Notes under the pieces: model-generated | What the model saw: the letters and a program-made list of their open reading frames with translations, nothing else | Told to the model about the DNA's origin: nothing | Database searches by the model: none | Shown: positions 33,275 through 42,125 of the stretch, piece by piece | Numbering within the stretch: position 1 is the first letter of the stretch | Layout of the letters: every line of letters starts with the position of its first letter | NCBI GenBank assembly: GCA_022360105.1 | Contig: JAKSDL010000838.1 | Span: 1-42,125 of the forward strand | Length of the DNA stretch: 42,125 nt | DNA from: Pseudomonadota bacterium | GTDB lineage: Bacteria > SAR324 > XYD2-FULL-50-16 > JAHJRI01 | Direction of reading: 5' to 3' | Program-made: the position numbers and the translations under genes

Positions 33275-35455
33275 TCAGTTACTGAAGTTATCTTGTAACA
33301 TACTGATCAGGGCATCGCTTTTGACCGGTTTGGTGAGATAGTTATCTACAATGCCCTTTTTGATGGCATGCCTGGTTGTAAGATCACCCTCCTCAATCAT
33401 GATGACCACCTTTAAATCGGCGAGCCCGTCTTTGATTTTGTTCAAAAAATCATAATCCCTGTCATCACATTCCTTGCAATCGATTAGTACCAGATCGTAC
33501 TTGTTCTTCTTTAAAACAACGGGAATCTCTCTTCGATCATCGGCAACATCGCATCGAACTTTAAGCCTGGTCAAACATCCGATTATCATTTTCAGGTTAT
33601 TGGGATTCTTCTCTGCAACCAATATCTTGTAATAGTCGGGAGTAAACTCATCAACAAAATGCTTGGTGACCAGAGTTTCAGGATCGAGAAACTGATTTTC
33701 GTCTTTCAGGCTTTTAACCAGCAGCAGAGATTTAAACAATTGGCTTTGCTTAATCGGCTTTGTCAAGTAAACACTATAACCATACTGTCCAATTTTTTGA
33801 GCATCACCTCTTTGCGCATTTGCTGTCAGGCATACCAACCTGGGTGGGGTCACTTGTTGCCGTCTGCAGTTTTCCGCTATCTTGTGGGCGATTTGTTTGT
33901 AGTGTTCAAGAGGTTCATTTTTTAAATCAATAATAACCGTGTCATAAGGAAGATTGGATTCTTTAGCCAAGTTAACTTTTTCGACAATGTTATCCTTTAC
34001 AGAAGCCACCTTGCATATGCCACCCCAATGCTCAATATGAAGAGAAAGTACTCTGCGACCAATTGAGTAGTCGCTTACTATCAAACAGCGCATCCCGATA
34101 ATGGTTGATGACAAAACTACAGAAGGGAACGAAGGACTGCTGATTCCAAATTTGACAGTAAAACGGATTGTTGCTCCTGTATCCGGATTATTTTCTGAAC
34201 TAAATTTGCCACCTAAGCGATCGACCAATTCCTCTACCTGCTCCTGCCTGGGAAATTTGCCCTGCTCTCCGACGTCGGGCAACAAATTGAAATCCACTCC
34301 ATTAAATATTCTCTTTTCGCGGTGGTAGTCACTATCCATTTTTTTTAGCTTCGATATTTCAAACAACAATTTACTTTCCCCCAGGCTGTCCTTGCTGATA
34401 TTTGACACGGATAAAACAATTTCACAGGATTCTTGGGTTTTGATGACATGAGTGAAAGATAGCAATAAAACCTGCCTGAGCTTAAATGGATCGCCCACCA
34501 GTAGTTCACTAATGTTGCAATCAACAAAACAGGTCAATTCAAGCTCGTTTTCAACAGCCGCCACCGATACAAGGTCCAGTATTGATTCCAGGGTGGTCCG
34601 TAAATCGAATGCTATATCTTCCGACTCCCCACCGGGATCATCCAGCTTCGAAAAGTCGAGGATGTCATTCATTATCAGTAACAACGAGTTACCTGAAAAC
34701 TTAATCGTTTCTGCAAAACTTCTTTGTTCTTGGTTTAATTCCGTATCCAAAAGCAGATCTGTTATGCCCAGGATACCGTTTAACGGTGTTTGCAGTTCTG
34801 ATGTGATTGAGCTGAAGAATCGATTTTTTGCCAGCGTGACCTTTTCAGTGTCTTTTTTCATCTTTTTGAGATGATCGGACATCTCATTTAACTGCTGAGT
34901 GCGGTGTTGGATTTCTGCTTCAAGCTTTTCCACATGCCTGGCATTTTTGGCGGTAGTGTCCCATTTTCTGGTTAGGGAATAGGCTGTTTGTCTGAGGACG
35001 ATACTATCGAACGGTTTTTTCATAAAAAACAGGTGCTCTGTCGAGCCAAACTGTTTTACTATCTGATCCCATGAATAGTCGGAGTGGGCAGTACAAATTA
35101 CAATTTCAATTTGAGGATGCCGCTCCCAGATCTCAGTCGTGGCCTGAATACCGTCCATCCCGGGAGGCATCCGCACATCCATAAAAATCAATGCGTAGGG
35201 AAATCCTTCGTTGGCAGCCTGAGTAACCATGGTGACTGCTTCAGCTCCTTGGTACGCATCATCAATTACATAATCAATTATATCACCCGATACGGATGCT
35301 TCGGAAGAAAAGTCGGTCCCAAATAATTCCTGTTCCAGTTTTTCTGTTTCGCTGTTTTTCCTTTTACCGCGCTTGATATCCAGAATATTGTGTATATCCT
35401 CATGAATTGCTTCATTGTCATCCACAACAAGAATGCGTTTTGAGTTTTGATCCAT
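33275..35455 (-). CDS. Degenerate hybrid histidine kinase (REC-pseudokinase-REC-REC)
   Basis: A 726-residue protein: receiver 1 (1-165, VDDN, Asp93 in FMDVRMPPGMDG, K147), coiled coil, a HisKA-like dimerisation domain (205-275), a HATPase-like region (285-440) and two further receivers (455-580 with Asp510, 608-722 with Asp659; Lys566 and Lys709). The phosphoacceptor His is Ser219 (SITSELQTP instead of MSHELRTP). The essential N-box Asn is His336, and the G1 and G2 ATP boxes are missing. It cannot autophosphorylate by the normal route. Receivers 2 and 3 have reduced acidic pockets (VSDY, VAEK). A scaffold or phosphate sink for the neighbouring kinases is the likely role. Its N-terminus is clearly paralogous to that of the next gene. 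Confidence 0.9.
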   Translation of the reverse strand: MDQNSKRILVVDDNEAIHEDIHNILDIKRGKRKNSETEKLEQELFGTDFSSEASVSGDIIDYVIDDAYQGAEAVTMVTQAANEGFPYALIFMDVRMPPGMDGIQATTEIWERHPQIEIVICTAHSDYSWDQIVKQFGSTEHLFFMKKPFDSIVLRQTAYSLTRKWDTTAKNARHVEKLEAEIQHRTQQLNEMSDHLKKMKKDTEKVTLAKNRFFSSITSELQTPLNGILGITDLLLDTELNQEQRSFAETIKFSGNSLLLIMNDILDFSKLDDPGGESEDIAFDLRTTLESILDLVSVAAVENELELTCFVDCNISELLVGDPFKLRQVLLLSFTHVIKTQESCEIVLSVSNISKDSLGESKLLFEISKLKKMDSDYHREKRIFNGVDFNLLPDVGEQGKFPRQEQVEELVDRLGGKFSSENNPDTGATIRFTVKFGISSPSFPSVVLSSTIIGMRCLIVSDYSIGRRVLSLHIEHWGGICKVASVKDNIVEKVNLAKESNLPYDTVIIDLKNEPLEHYKQIAHKIAENCRRQQVTPPRLVCLTANAQRGDAQKIGQYGYSVYLTKPIKQSQLFKSLLLVKSLKDENQFLDPETLVTKHFVDEFTPDYYKILVAEKNPNNLKMIIGCLTRLKVRCDVADDRREIPVVLKKNKYDLVLIDCKECDDRDYDFLNKIKDGLADLKVVIMIEEGDLTTRHAIKKGIVDNYLTKPVKSDALISMLQDNFSN

Positions 35456-35525
35456 AGACTCCGTTAATCACGTCTTTCTTTTTGGTTTTTGCCGGAAATA
35501 GGAGGTAATGGTATTGTTCTATATT

Positions 35526-35554
35526 GCTTTGACTTGCATCCCGGCTGGTCAAAG
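35526..35554. promoter_or_regulatory. Inverted repeat upstream of the degenerate kinase
   Basis: CTTTGAC (35527-35533) and GTCAAAG (35548-35554) are perfect 7-base arms with a 14-base spacer, about 70-100 bases before the start at 35455. The half-site CTTTGAY matches that at 30152-30179. Also in this spacer are GATCAA/TTGATC (35681-35700) and ACTAC/GTAGT (35705-35722). Confidence 0.45.
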
Positions 35555-35758
35555 AAGTTATTTTCATTAACCACGGTACTATATTCTTGAGATCTTTACA
35601 ATAAATTTTGATTTTAGGAGATATTATCCGAGTTGGATTTAACCGAAGAATTAGATTGAAGGATTTTAGACTGGCGTTGCGATCAACTTATTTATTGATC
35701 TGATACTACTTTGGAAGGTAGTGAGGAGGTTTGAACGGGTGTAAGTATCAGTGAGAGT

Positions 35759-37468
35759 TCATAGATCAAACTTGGTTAGTGCGTCTTTTAGGTCTTTCAT
35801 CAAAATTGGCTTGGTGATGAATTCATTCATGCCGACGTCAAGACATTTTTGTTTGTCATCCTTCATTGCTTTTGCTGTGATCGCCACAATGGGAATGGGT
35901 GGGTAGGATTTTTGCTTCTCTTCCAGTTCTCTGATTATTCTGGTTGTTTCGAAGCCATCCATTTGCGGCATTAAACAGTCCATAAATATTAGGTCATAGT
36001 TCGTCCGCTTTAAATTATTCAATGCTTCAATGCCATTGGAAGTGATATCGACGTTATAGCCCAGTTTTTCAAGCATCCCTGTCATTATGGTCTGGTTGAC
36101 CTGGTCATCTTCGACCACGAGCAGTAGTTTATTGCTTAGCTTTTGATTTGGTTCCGATTCCTTGGATGGTTTGCAGATAGACAGGTCCTCAATTTGGATA
36201 TGCTCTTGCTTGATAAAGGGCAAAACAACCCAGAATGTACTTCCAATGCCAACTTTACTGTCCACACCCAGGTGTCCTTTCATCAGCTCGACCAGACTTT
36301 TAACAATAGGTAATCCCAATCCGGTACCGCCATACCGTCTGGTTGAAGAAGCATCGCCCTGGGTGAAAACCTGAAAAATCTTATCAATAGAATCCTCCGG
36401 AATACCAATGCCCTCATCCTGGATTTCAAACTTCAGTGTAATGTTTTGATCCGTCTCCTCGATTTTCTTGATATGAAGACAGACTTCTCCCTCTTTGGAA
36501 AACTTTAACGCGTTGCCAAGGAGGTTTGACAGGATCTGGTTGAGTCGATTGGGATCTCCCTTTAAGGAATCAAATACACCTTGTTCGATTTTGGATTTCA
36601 GTTTTAGGCCTTTTGAGTTTGCGGTAACAGAAAACAAACTGATTATTTGTTTGATCGTTTCCTTAAGACTGAAATTGATTTCCTCGATAACGAATTTTTC
36701 GGCCTCAATTTTAGAGAGATCTAAAATATCATTCAGAATCTTAAGGAGCGCCCTGCCGGAATTAAATATGGTTTCTATGCTTTCACGTTGGTTCGGATTT
36801 AATTCCGATTGCAATACAATTTCCGCCATACCAAGGACACCGTTCATTGGTGTTCTTAGCTCATGGGACATGTTTGCAAGAAAATCCGATTTTGCTTCGT
36901 TTGCTGATTCCGCCAGTTCTTTGGCAGATTTTAGTTCAATATTGGTTGATTTTAATTCGTTGATATATTGCTTGGTTTTTTGATTGAGCGACCACTTTTT
37001 TGTCAGCGCCAGTGCCATTTGGATAACCATCACACTGTCAAAGGGTTTTCTGATAAACATGAGTTGATCTGTCATTCCCAGTTCGGAAACAATTTCTTCG
37101 AGAGTATAATCCGAATGGGCCGTGCAAAGCACCATCTCTATATCGGGGAATTCTTGCCAGATTCTTGAAATTGTTGTGATTCCGTTGTAGCCGGGAGGCA
37201 TCCGGATATCCATGAATACCAGAGAGTATGGGTTGTTTTCCAAGGCGGCGGTTCTTACCATTTTAAGCGCCTCGTCACCTTGATAGGCGTGGTCTAAAAT
37301 GAAATCCTTTGTTAAATGAACTTGGTATCGCTCCTTACGTACATCGACAGAAAACAATTGTTTTTCGAGATTTCTCATCTCCTCGTTTTCTTCGATTTTT
37401 GACGATAATATCTTTTCAAAATCCCGATGAATACTCTCGTTGTCATCTGCTATAAGAATTCTGTACAT
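35759..37468 (-). CDS. Cytoplasmic hybrid histidine kinase (REC-HisKA-HATPase-REC)
   Basis: From the ATG at 37468 the product has 569 residues. An N-terminal receiver (1-160) with an insert of about 45 residues after its first helix carries Asp87 in [13 protein letters not shown] coiled coil leads to HisKA with H202 in [12 protein letters not shown], HATPase_c with [15 protein letters not shown] and GTGLGL, and a C-terminal receiver with VEDD, LMPQMDG and TKP. All motifs are intact. The same receiver insert occurs in the degenerate kinase, marking a duplication. An in-frame TTG at 37501 is a poorer start. There is no sensor domain, so input probably arrives through the first receiver. Confidence 0.92.
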   Translation of the reverse strand: MYRILIADDNESIHRDFEKILSSKIEENEEMRNLEKQLFSVDVRKERYQVHLTKDFILDHAYQGDEALKMVRTAALENNPYSLVFMDIRMPPGYNGITTISRIWQEFPDIEMVLCTAHSDYTLEEIVSELGMTDQLMFIRKPFDSVMVIQMALALTKKWSLNQKTKQYINELKSTNIELKSAKELAESANEAKSDFLANMSHELRTPMNGVLGMAEIVLQSELNPNQRESIETIFNSGRALLKILNDILDLSKIEAEKFVIEEINFSLKETIKQIISLFSVTANSKGLKLKSKIEQGVFDSLKGDPNRLNQILSNLLGNALKFSKEGEVCLHIKKIEETDQNITLKFEIQDEGIGIPEDSIDKIFQVFTQGDASSTRRYGGTGLGLPIVKSLVELMKGHLGVDSKVGIGSTFWVVLPFIKQEHIQIEDLSICKPSKESEPNQKLSNKLLLVVEDDQVNQTIMTGMLEKLGYNVDITSNGIEALNNLKRTNYDLIFMDCLMPQMDGFETTRIIRELEEKQKSYPPIPIVAITAKAMKDDKQKCLDVGMNEFITKPILMKDLKDALTKFDL

Positions 37469-37794
37469 ATCAGCGAAACGTATACCTTTTCCGATCAACA
37501 ATTTTTGTAGTGAAATCAGGTTTCTATACCTGTAACATCTCTATAATTAAAAGCCAAGTAGTGCAAGAAATGATTGATCTTGCCGGGATCACTCATGCAA
37601 TGGCCTAATCATTTGATTCAGGCAGATGCTGACTCCATACTCTTGATGATACTCCATATTTAGTCAATTCTCAAGGAATAAAAAACTAGCCTGATTTACT
37701 CTTTTTAAGTTTGTACTATCTCAACCAACATGCCGCTTTTTAGATAGAATCATGTTATCATTTTTAATTCAGATTCGACCCAGAAAAAACCGGA
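37469..37794. other. Intergenic region without gene
   Basis: No gene is supported. CAGGT-TTCTAT-ACCTG (37517-37532) is a small inverted repeat about 50 bases before the kinase start and could be a regulatory site. The CTTTGAY repeat found upstream of the other two kinases is not seen here. Confidence 0.4.
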
Positions 37795-39216
37795 TTAACT
37801 TCTTGCCTGTTTTGCCAAAACATGTGTCACACAACATGTCAGTTTTTTGACCATCGGTAGATGTAAAAATTCGTTAGGTCCGTGAGCGTTGGAGTGTGGG
37901 CCTAAAACTCCGGTGATCATAAACTCAGCCTTGGGAAATTTTGATGCCAGTAAATGCATAAAAGGAACCGATCCACCTTCTCCCATAAAAACCGGATCTT
38001 TTCCAAAGAAAAGGTTCGAGGCTTCATCCAAAGCCTCACTGAACCAGTTTGACATGGGAGGGGCATTCCAACCGTTTGCGCCGCCCATGTAAGTGAACTG
38101 TACCCTGGCACCATAAGGAGGATCTGTTTCCAATATTTCTTTGATTTTTTTGGCGATCGATTGCGAATCTGACAAAGGTGGTATACGCAATGAGAGTTTA
38201 AAAACAGATTTAGGCCTTAATACGTTCCCTGCAAATTCAGTGGGAGGAAATCCGTCTGCACCAACAATAGAGAGACTTGGGCGCCAGGTTCTGTTGAGAA
38301 TAAGTTCATAAGGATCATCAGTCACTGTCGTGGCGCCCGATATCAAAGGATAAGATGTTGAACTGCTGTTCCCGATAATCTTTGCTGTTTGTCGTGCCTG
38401 CGCTAGTCTTTCTTCTGGGATGTCAAAATTGAGTTCGTCTATGTGAATGGAGCCGGTAGCGGAATCTTCCAGTCTTTCTAATACATTTCTGAGCACTCTG
38501 AAACTTGAAGCAACGACCCCGCCTCCGTTTCCAGAGTGAATTCCCTGTTTAAGCAATTCCACACCAAGAGTCCCTATAACCGTGCCGCGCAAGGATGTCG
38601 TCAGCCATAACTGCTCATAGTTTGCACAACCACTGTCCAGGCAGACCACAAAGTCCGGCTGGCCAATGCGACTTTGCAGTTTTTCGATATAATAGGGTAG
38701 ATCGTGACTGCCACCCTCTTCACAGGATTCAATGATAACAACGCATCTTGAATGAGGGACATTGTGTTGTTGCAGGGCTTTGATTGCCGTCAGAATGGAG
38801 AACAAGGCGTAGCCATCATCTGCCGCTCCTCTGCCATACAATTTATCGTCTTGAATGACAGGTTTCCAGGGGCCTTTGTCTTGATCCCAACCCGTCATTT
38901 CAGGTTGTTTGTCCAAGTGCCCATACAATAACACGGTACTTTGATTTGTTGAATTTGTAGGAGCTATGTCCATGAAAATTAACGGAGTTCGGTTTTCAAG
39001 TTTTTCAACCGATAGTTTCATTCCCTCGATTCCGATCTGTAGACTCCAATCGACTGCTAATTGTACTGCTTTTTCTATGTGGCCGTTTGCTTGCCAGGTG
39101 TTATCGAAAGACGGAGAGATGTTGGGAATTTTAATAAATTCGCAAAGCTTTGGAATAATCGAATGTTCCCAATGTTGATTCACGTAAGACTCCAATGTCT
39201 CCTTTGTTAGCTCCAT
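37795..39216 (-). CDS. M20-family metallodipeptidase (carnosinase type)
   Basis: A 473-residue peptidase. Zinc ligands are visible: H100 in YGHLDKQP, bridging D133 in GRGAADDG, the Glu pair 166/167 in ESCEEGG, D194 in CLDSG and a C-terminal His in GPHSNAHGPNE. The dimerisation domain lies between. Overall pattern fits the cytosolic non-specific dipeptidase/carnosinase branch of M20. AAGGAGGT stands six bases before the ATG at 39216, which settles this start over the in-frame ATG at 39249. Substrate unknown. Confidence 0.9.
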   Translation of the reverse strand: MELTKETLESYVNQHWEHSIIPKLCEFIKIPNISPSFDNTWQANGHIEKAVQLAVDWSLQIGIEGMKLSVEKLENRTPLIFMDIAPTNSTNQSTVLLYGHLDKQPEMTGWDQDKGPWKPVIQDDKLYGRGAADDGYALFSILTAIKALQQHNVPHSRCVVIIESCEEGGSHDLPYYIEKLQSRIGQPDFVVCLDSGCANYEQLWLTTSLRGTVIGTLGVELLKQGIHSGNGGGVVASSFRVLRNVLERLEDSATGSIHIDELNFDIPEERLAQARQTAKIIGNSSSTSYPLISGATTVTDDPYELILNRTWRPSLSIVGADGFPPTEFAGNVLRPKSVFKLSLRIPPLSDSQSIAKKIKEILETDPPYGARVQFTYMGGANGWNAPPMSNWFSEALDEASNLFFGKDPVFMGEGGSVPFMHLLASKFPKAEFMITGVLGPHSNAHGPNEFLHLPMVKKLTCCVTHVLAKQARS

Positions 39217-39296
39217 GTTGTGACCTCCTTGGTATTTTGCCTGTTTCATCTAGATTGAACCCTTGTAGATAGTTTCAAATCGCTGTGTTACACCTG

Positions 39297-39322
39297 TAGC
39301 AGATGCAACGAATTATCTGCTA
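39297..39322. repeat. Inverted repeat between dipeptidase and ClpB-like genes
   Basis: TAGCAGAT (39297-39304) and ATCTGCTA (39315-39322) are perfect 8-base arms with a 10-base spacer, about 80 bases upstream of the dipeptidase start in a 415-base divergent spacer. The rest of the spacer holds no gene and no clear heat-shock promoter. Confidence 0.4.
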
Positions 39323-39631
39323 TCCTCTAAATATAATCGGTTTAAGGAGTATGCACAAATCACAATTGAAGTTTGTTTCCTTATTCAATAATTATAACAG
39401 CAATACTGATGGTCAGTTTGGATGAACAAGATCTTAGCCATTGCCATTTTGACCTACTATAAAATCACCTAAGTATTTGAAAATTAATAAAAAATCATCT
39501 GGTATTCAAATTGCAATATGAATATTATCAATTATTTGCTTCGGCAATTGTTCTTAAAGCTTTTAATAAACGTGGTAACTATTGCTATTCAACTGGTAAA
39601 ATCAAGTAGGTAGTAGAATGAGGAGAAAGAC

Positions 39632-41986
39632 ATGAATAATTTTGATTCCAATGTCATTGCTTCCGTGGAGCTCGCTCAGGCGGAAGCACTAAAACGTAAA
39701 CACAGTGAGTTGACAGAATTTCATCTGCTGTGGGGATTGATTAAAAATCCATCGACGGTTTCCTCCAGGCATCTAAAAGGAGAAATCAAAGTATTAAAAG
39801 GGTTGTTGGATCAACTTCCAACATTGGATAAGGTTTCTTTGGCGGAAATTCGTCCATCACCCAAGCTATCCGAATGGTTTACTCTTTCCTCATCCGATGC
39901 CATTCAGGCAGGTCGTGATCTGGTTACAGAAGCCGATTTATTGCGACATTTGAGTAAATTTTTCCCCCAGCTTTCCATAGAAGTACCAGAAGAGGAAGAA
40001 AATGAGGTCCCGGAATTTTTGGAAAACTTAAATGATTTGGCTGATCAAGGTAAACTGGATCCTGTTATAGGGAGGGCTGCAGAAATTCGACGAGTTCAAG
40101 AGATTTTATGTCGTCGAACCAAAAACAATCCCGTTCTGGTAGGTTCTCCCGGTGTTGGTAAAACGGCTATAGTTGAAGGCCTGGCAGGCTTAATTCAAAA
40201 AAACCAGGTACCGGATATTATTCTGGGGAAAACCATTTATGCCTTGAACATTGGAGCATTGATGGCCGGAACCAAGTATCGTGGCGAGTTTGAGGAACGC
40301 GTTGATCAGTTGATACGGTTTATCAAGGCAAAAGGTAGAGAGGCGATTATTTTTATTGATGAAATACATCTGCTGATTGGCGCCGGAAAAACGGAAGGAG
40401 CCATGGATGCAGCTAATTTGTTGAAGCCCGCATTATCAAGAGGAGAGTTAAACTGCATTGGTGCAACAACCCAGGAAGAATATAAAAAGTATATAGAGTC
40501 TGACTCAGCGCTTGAACGTCGGTTTCACCAAGTGCAGGTGGCAGAACCAAGCAAGGAAGATACAATCCAAATTCTGATTGGTTTAAAAGAAAAGCTCGAA
40601 ATCCACCATAGTATTGAAATCACGGAAGCCGCTATTGTTGCGGCAGTGTACTTGTCGGATCAATTTATCTCAGACAGGTTTTTACCGGACAAAGCTATAG
40701 ATATTATTGATGAAGCTGCTGCCGGTCTTAAGTTAAGTGCCGATTCCCTTCCACCCGAGCTGGAAGAGCTGGAGGCTTCGATTCGGAGTAAAAAGATACT
40801 TGCTAAGGCGAATCCCAATGATAAAGCGCTGATCGAGGAAATAAAAGATTTAGAGAACCAGTTTAATGAAAAGAAAAGCCAGTGGGATAGCAAGGTGCTC
40901 GACCTGAAACGCGTCTCCCAATTAAAACAGCAACTTGATAAAGCCCATTTTCAACTGCAGAAGGCGGAAACCGAGGGCGATTTCGAGGCTGCTTCCAGAA
41001 TTAAGTATGGGGAAATTCCTGATTTGGAAATCGAGCTGGCAAATTTTGATATTTCCTGGAAATTAAGTAAGCAGAATATCGGGGAAGTCATTGCCAGATC
41101 GACCGGGGTACCTGTTGAGCGAATTTTAAGAACCCAACAGGAGAACCTGCTGGAATTGGAGTCATATCTCACAAGCAGAGTGCTTGGGCAAAAAGAGCCA
41201 CTGGTGGAGATATCGGATACACTGATTGCAGCTCATGCAGGATTATCGGATCAGTCCCGGCCTTTGGGGAGCTTTCTGCTGATGGGGCCTTCAGGTGTCG
41301 GTAAAACTGAAACAGCAAAATCCCTTGCCCATTTTCTATTCGGAAACGAAAAACACATGATCCGTATCGATCTAAGTGAGTATAGCGAAAGTCACTCTGT
41401 TGCCAAATTAATCGGCGCACCTCCAGGCTACATCGGGTATGAAAAGGGAGGTATTTTGACCGAAGCGGTTCGTCACAACCCGTATAGTGTGATTTTATTT
41501 GATGAAATAGAAAAGGCGCACATCGATTTTTCGGATATCATGCTGCAAATCCTGGATGACGGACGCTTAACCGATACTCATGGAAGAACCGTTAATTTCA
41601 AAAACACGGTGATATTCTGCACCACAAATCTGAAGGATCATGAAGCTTATTTGAAACCTGAATTGATCGGAAGGCTGGATGCCATTCTCAATTTCAACTC
41701 TCTTAGCAAAGAAGTGATTCATGCTATTTTAGCCAGAGAACTGAGGGAGTTAAATGGCAAGCTGAGCAGCAAAGGTATTAGTTTAAAACTGGATGATCAT
41801 TTTAAAGAAAAGATTATCGCTTCCGGATTTGATGATAAATATGGTGCTCGCCCGCTTAAAAATGCCTTTGGTCGGCTGGTCATCAAGCCCTTTTCCAAAA
41901 TGTTGCTAAAGAATCCTAAGATGGAGGGGAGCTTTCAGCTTTCAATGAATGATAAAAATGTATTGGAATTTAAAGAAATAAGGTAG
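39632..41986 (+). CDS. Compact ClpB-like AAA+ protein disaggregase
   Basis: A 784-residue Hsp100 protein. A shortened Clp N-domain (1-125) is followed by AAA1 (Walker A GSPGVGKT at 171-178, Walker B IIFIDEIH, pore loop KYRGEFEER, arginine finger in ALERRF), a coiled middle domain ending [12 protein letters not shown], and AAA2 (Walker A GPSGVGKT, pore GYIGYEKGG, Walker [11 protein letters not shown], sensor 2 GARPLKNAF). The middle domain marks ClpB rather than ClpA, and the IG[FL] ClpP-docking loop is absent. It is about 70 residues shorter than typical ClpB, chiefly at the N-domain and in AAA2 after TTNL. GAGGAG precedes the ATG. A second, house-keeping ClpB probably exists elsewhere. Confidence 0.9.
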   Translation: MNNFDSNVIASVELAQAEALKRKHSELTEFHLLWGLIKNPSTVSSRHLKGEIKVLKGLLDQLPTLDKVSLAEIRPSPKLSEWFTLSSSDAIQAGRDLVTEADLLRHLSKFFPQLSIEVPEEEENEVPEFLENLNDLADQGKLDPVIGRAAEIRRVQEILCRRTKNNPVLVGSPGVGKTAIVEGLAGLIQKNQVPDIILGKTIYALNIGALMAGTKYRGEFEERVDQLIRFIKAKGREAIIFIDEIHLLIGAGKTEGAMDAANLLKPALSRGELNCIGATTQEEYKKYIESDSALERRFHQVQVAEPSKEDTIQILIGLKEKLEIHHSIEITEAAIVAAVYLSDQFISDRFLPDKAIDIIDEAAAGLKLSADSLPPELEELEASIRSKKILAKANPNDKALIEEIKDLENQFNEKKSQWDSKVLDLKRVSQLKQQLDKAHFQLQKAETEGDFEAASRIKYGEIPDLEIELANFDISWKLSKQNIGEVIARSTGVPVERILRTQQENLLELESYLTSRVLGQKEPLVEISDTLIAAHAGLSDQSRPLGSFLLMGPSGVGKTETAKSLAHFLFGNEKHMIRIDLSEYSESHSVAKLIGAPPGYIGYEKGGILTEAVRHNPYSVILFDEIEKAHIDFSDIMLQILDDGRLTDTHGRTVNFKNTVIFCTTNLKDHEAYLKPELIGRLDAILNFNSLSKEVIHAILARELRELNGKLSSKGISLKLDDHFKEKIIASGFDDKYGARPLKNAFGRLVIKPFSKMLLKNPKMEGSFQLSMNDKNVLEFKEIR

Positions 41987-42005
41987 GCAAGATCCTAAAA
42001 AACGC

Positions 42006-42026
42006 AGGGCGCTGCGAAAGCGCCCT
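42006..42026. terminator. Bidirectional terminator after the ClpB-like gene
   Basis: AGGGCGCT (42006-42013), loop GCGAA, AGCGCCCT (42019-42026) is a perfect 8-base stem. A T run follows on the plus strand and an A run precedes it, so it can end both this gene and the convergent one at the window edge. Confidence 0.8.
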
Positions 42027-42029
42027 TTC

Positions 42030-42125
42030 TCAGGCGTCCATCGGTTCGTTGTGATCGGTAAGCTTCGTGCCGCAGGCCATACAATAACTGTGAATCTGGT
42101 TGCACTCATATCCACAGCCAGGACA
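42030..42125 (-). CDS. C-terminal end of a zinc-ribbon protein (5' part outside window)
   Basis: The minus strand encodes 31 residues to a TGA at 42030-42032: CPGCGYECNQIHSYCMACGT, then KLTDHNEPMDA. CPGC and CMAC form a zinc ribbon. It ends four bases from the terminator that it shares with the ClpB-like gene. Function cannot be given from this fragment. Confidence 0.6.
   Translation of the reverse strand, partial: CPGCGYECNQIHSYCMACGTKLTDHNEPMDA

Noticed and set aside
39250..39631. Heat-shock (sigma-32) promoter for the ClpB-like gene
   Set aside because: No CTTGAA/CCCCAT pair at suitable spacing was found.

Overview
The window reads as a chromosomal segment of a Gram-negative bacterium with AT-leaning composition. 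It has no rRNA, tRNA, CRISPR array, insertion sequence or phage gene that I can see. Gene content (rhodanese-ferritin fusion, persulfide dioxygenase, XRE-cupin regulator, DUF134/NifX-like/FmdB set, a giant Ser/Thr-kinase/AAA/histidine-kinase protein, several hybrid kinases) resembles what is found in deltaproteobacteria-like or SAR324-like lineages. This assignment is an inference from gene content only.

Layout. 1-2.7 kb: a sulfide/persulfide pair on the minus strand (rhodanese-ferritin, persulfide dioxygenase) divergent from an XRE-cupin regulator with a structured leader. 3.2-8.9 kb: a 1776-residue trifunctional signalling kinase and a DUF2007 zinc-ribbon protein. 9.0-10.2 kb: a three-gene minus-strand operon (FmdB-type zinc ribbon, DUF134, NifX-like) whose products all end in Cys/His-rich tails and whose promoter carries a palindrome between -35 and -10. 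10.6-12.3 kb: Nudix hydrolase and a winged-helix/Fe-S protein. 13.0-16.0 kb: YbgC-type thioesterase, enoyl-CoA isomerase-like protein and amidase, with inverted repeats in the spacers. 16.0-22.6 kb: a conserved small protein, a 1035-residue protein of unknown family, CreA, a decayed or unannotated small gene, TcdA, TatD and an unknown 133-residue protein. 23.0-26.3 kb: modC-modA-modB plus an RluA-type pseudouridine synthase. 26.4-29.8 kb: an unknown 439-residue protein with one membrane segment, a bacteriohemerythrin, and an unknown 269-residue protein behind an elaborate leader. 30.2-37.5 kb: a signalling cluster of three hybrid histidine kinases (one catalytically degenerate) and a hotdog thioesterase. 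37.8-42.1 kb: an M20 dipeptidase, a compact ClpB-like AAA+ protein and the end of a zinc-ribbon gene.

How it may work together. The clearest functional units are sulfur/iron handling (1-1.6 kb), metal or Fe-S cofactor handling (9-10.2 kb), CoA-thioester metabolism (13-14.3 kb), molybdate/tungstate uptake (23.7-26.3 kb) and phosphorelay signalling (30.2-37.5 kb). The most unusual signals are a hybrid kinase that has lost its phosphoacceptor His and ATP-binding boxes while keeping three receiver aspartates, an inverted repeat of the same sequence upstream of it and of the neighbouring active kinase, a three-half-site leader that can form two mutually exclusive hairpins before an unknown gene, and the tightly placed palindrome in the promoter of the Cys-tail operon.
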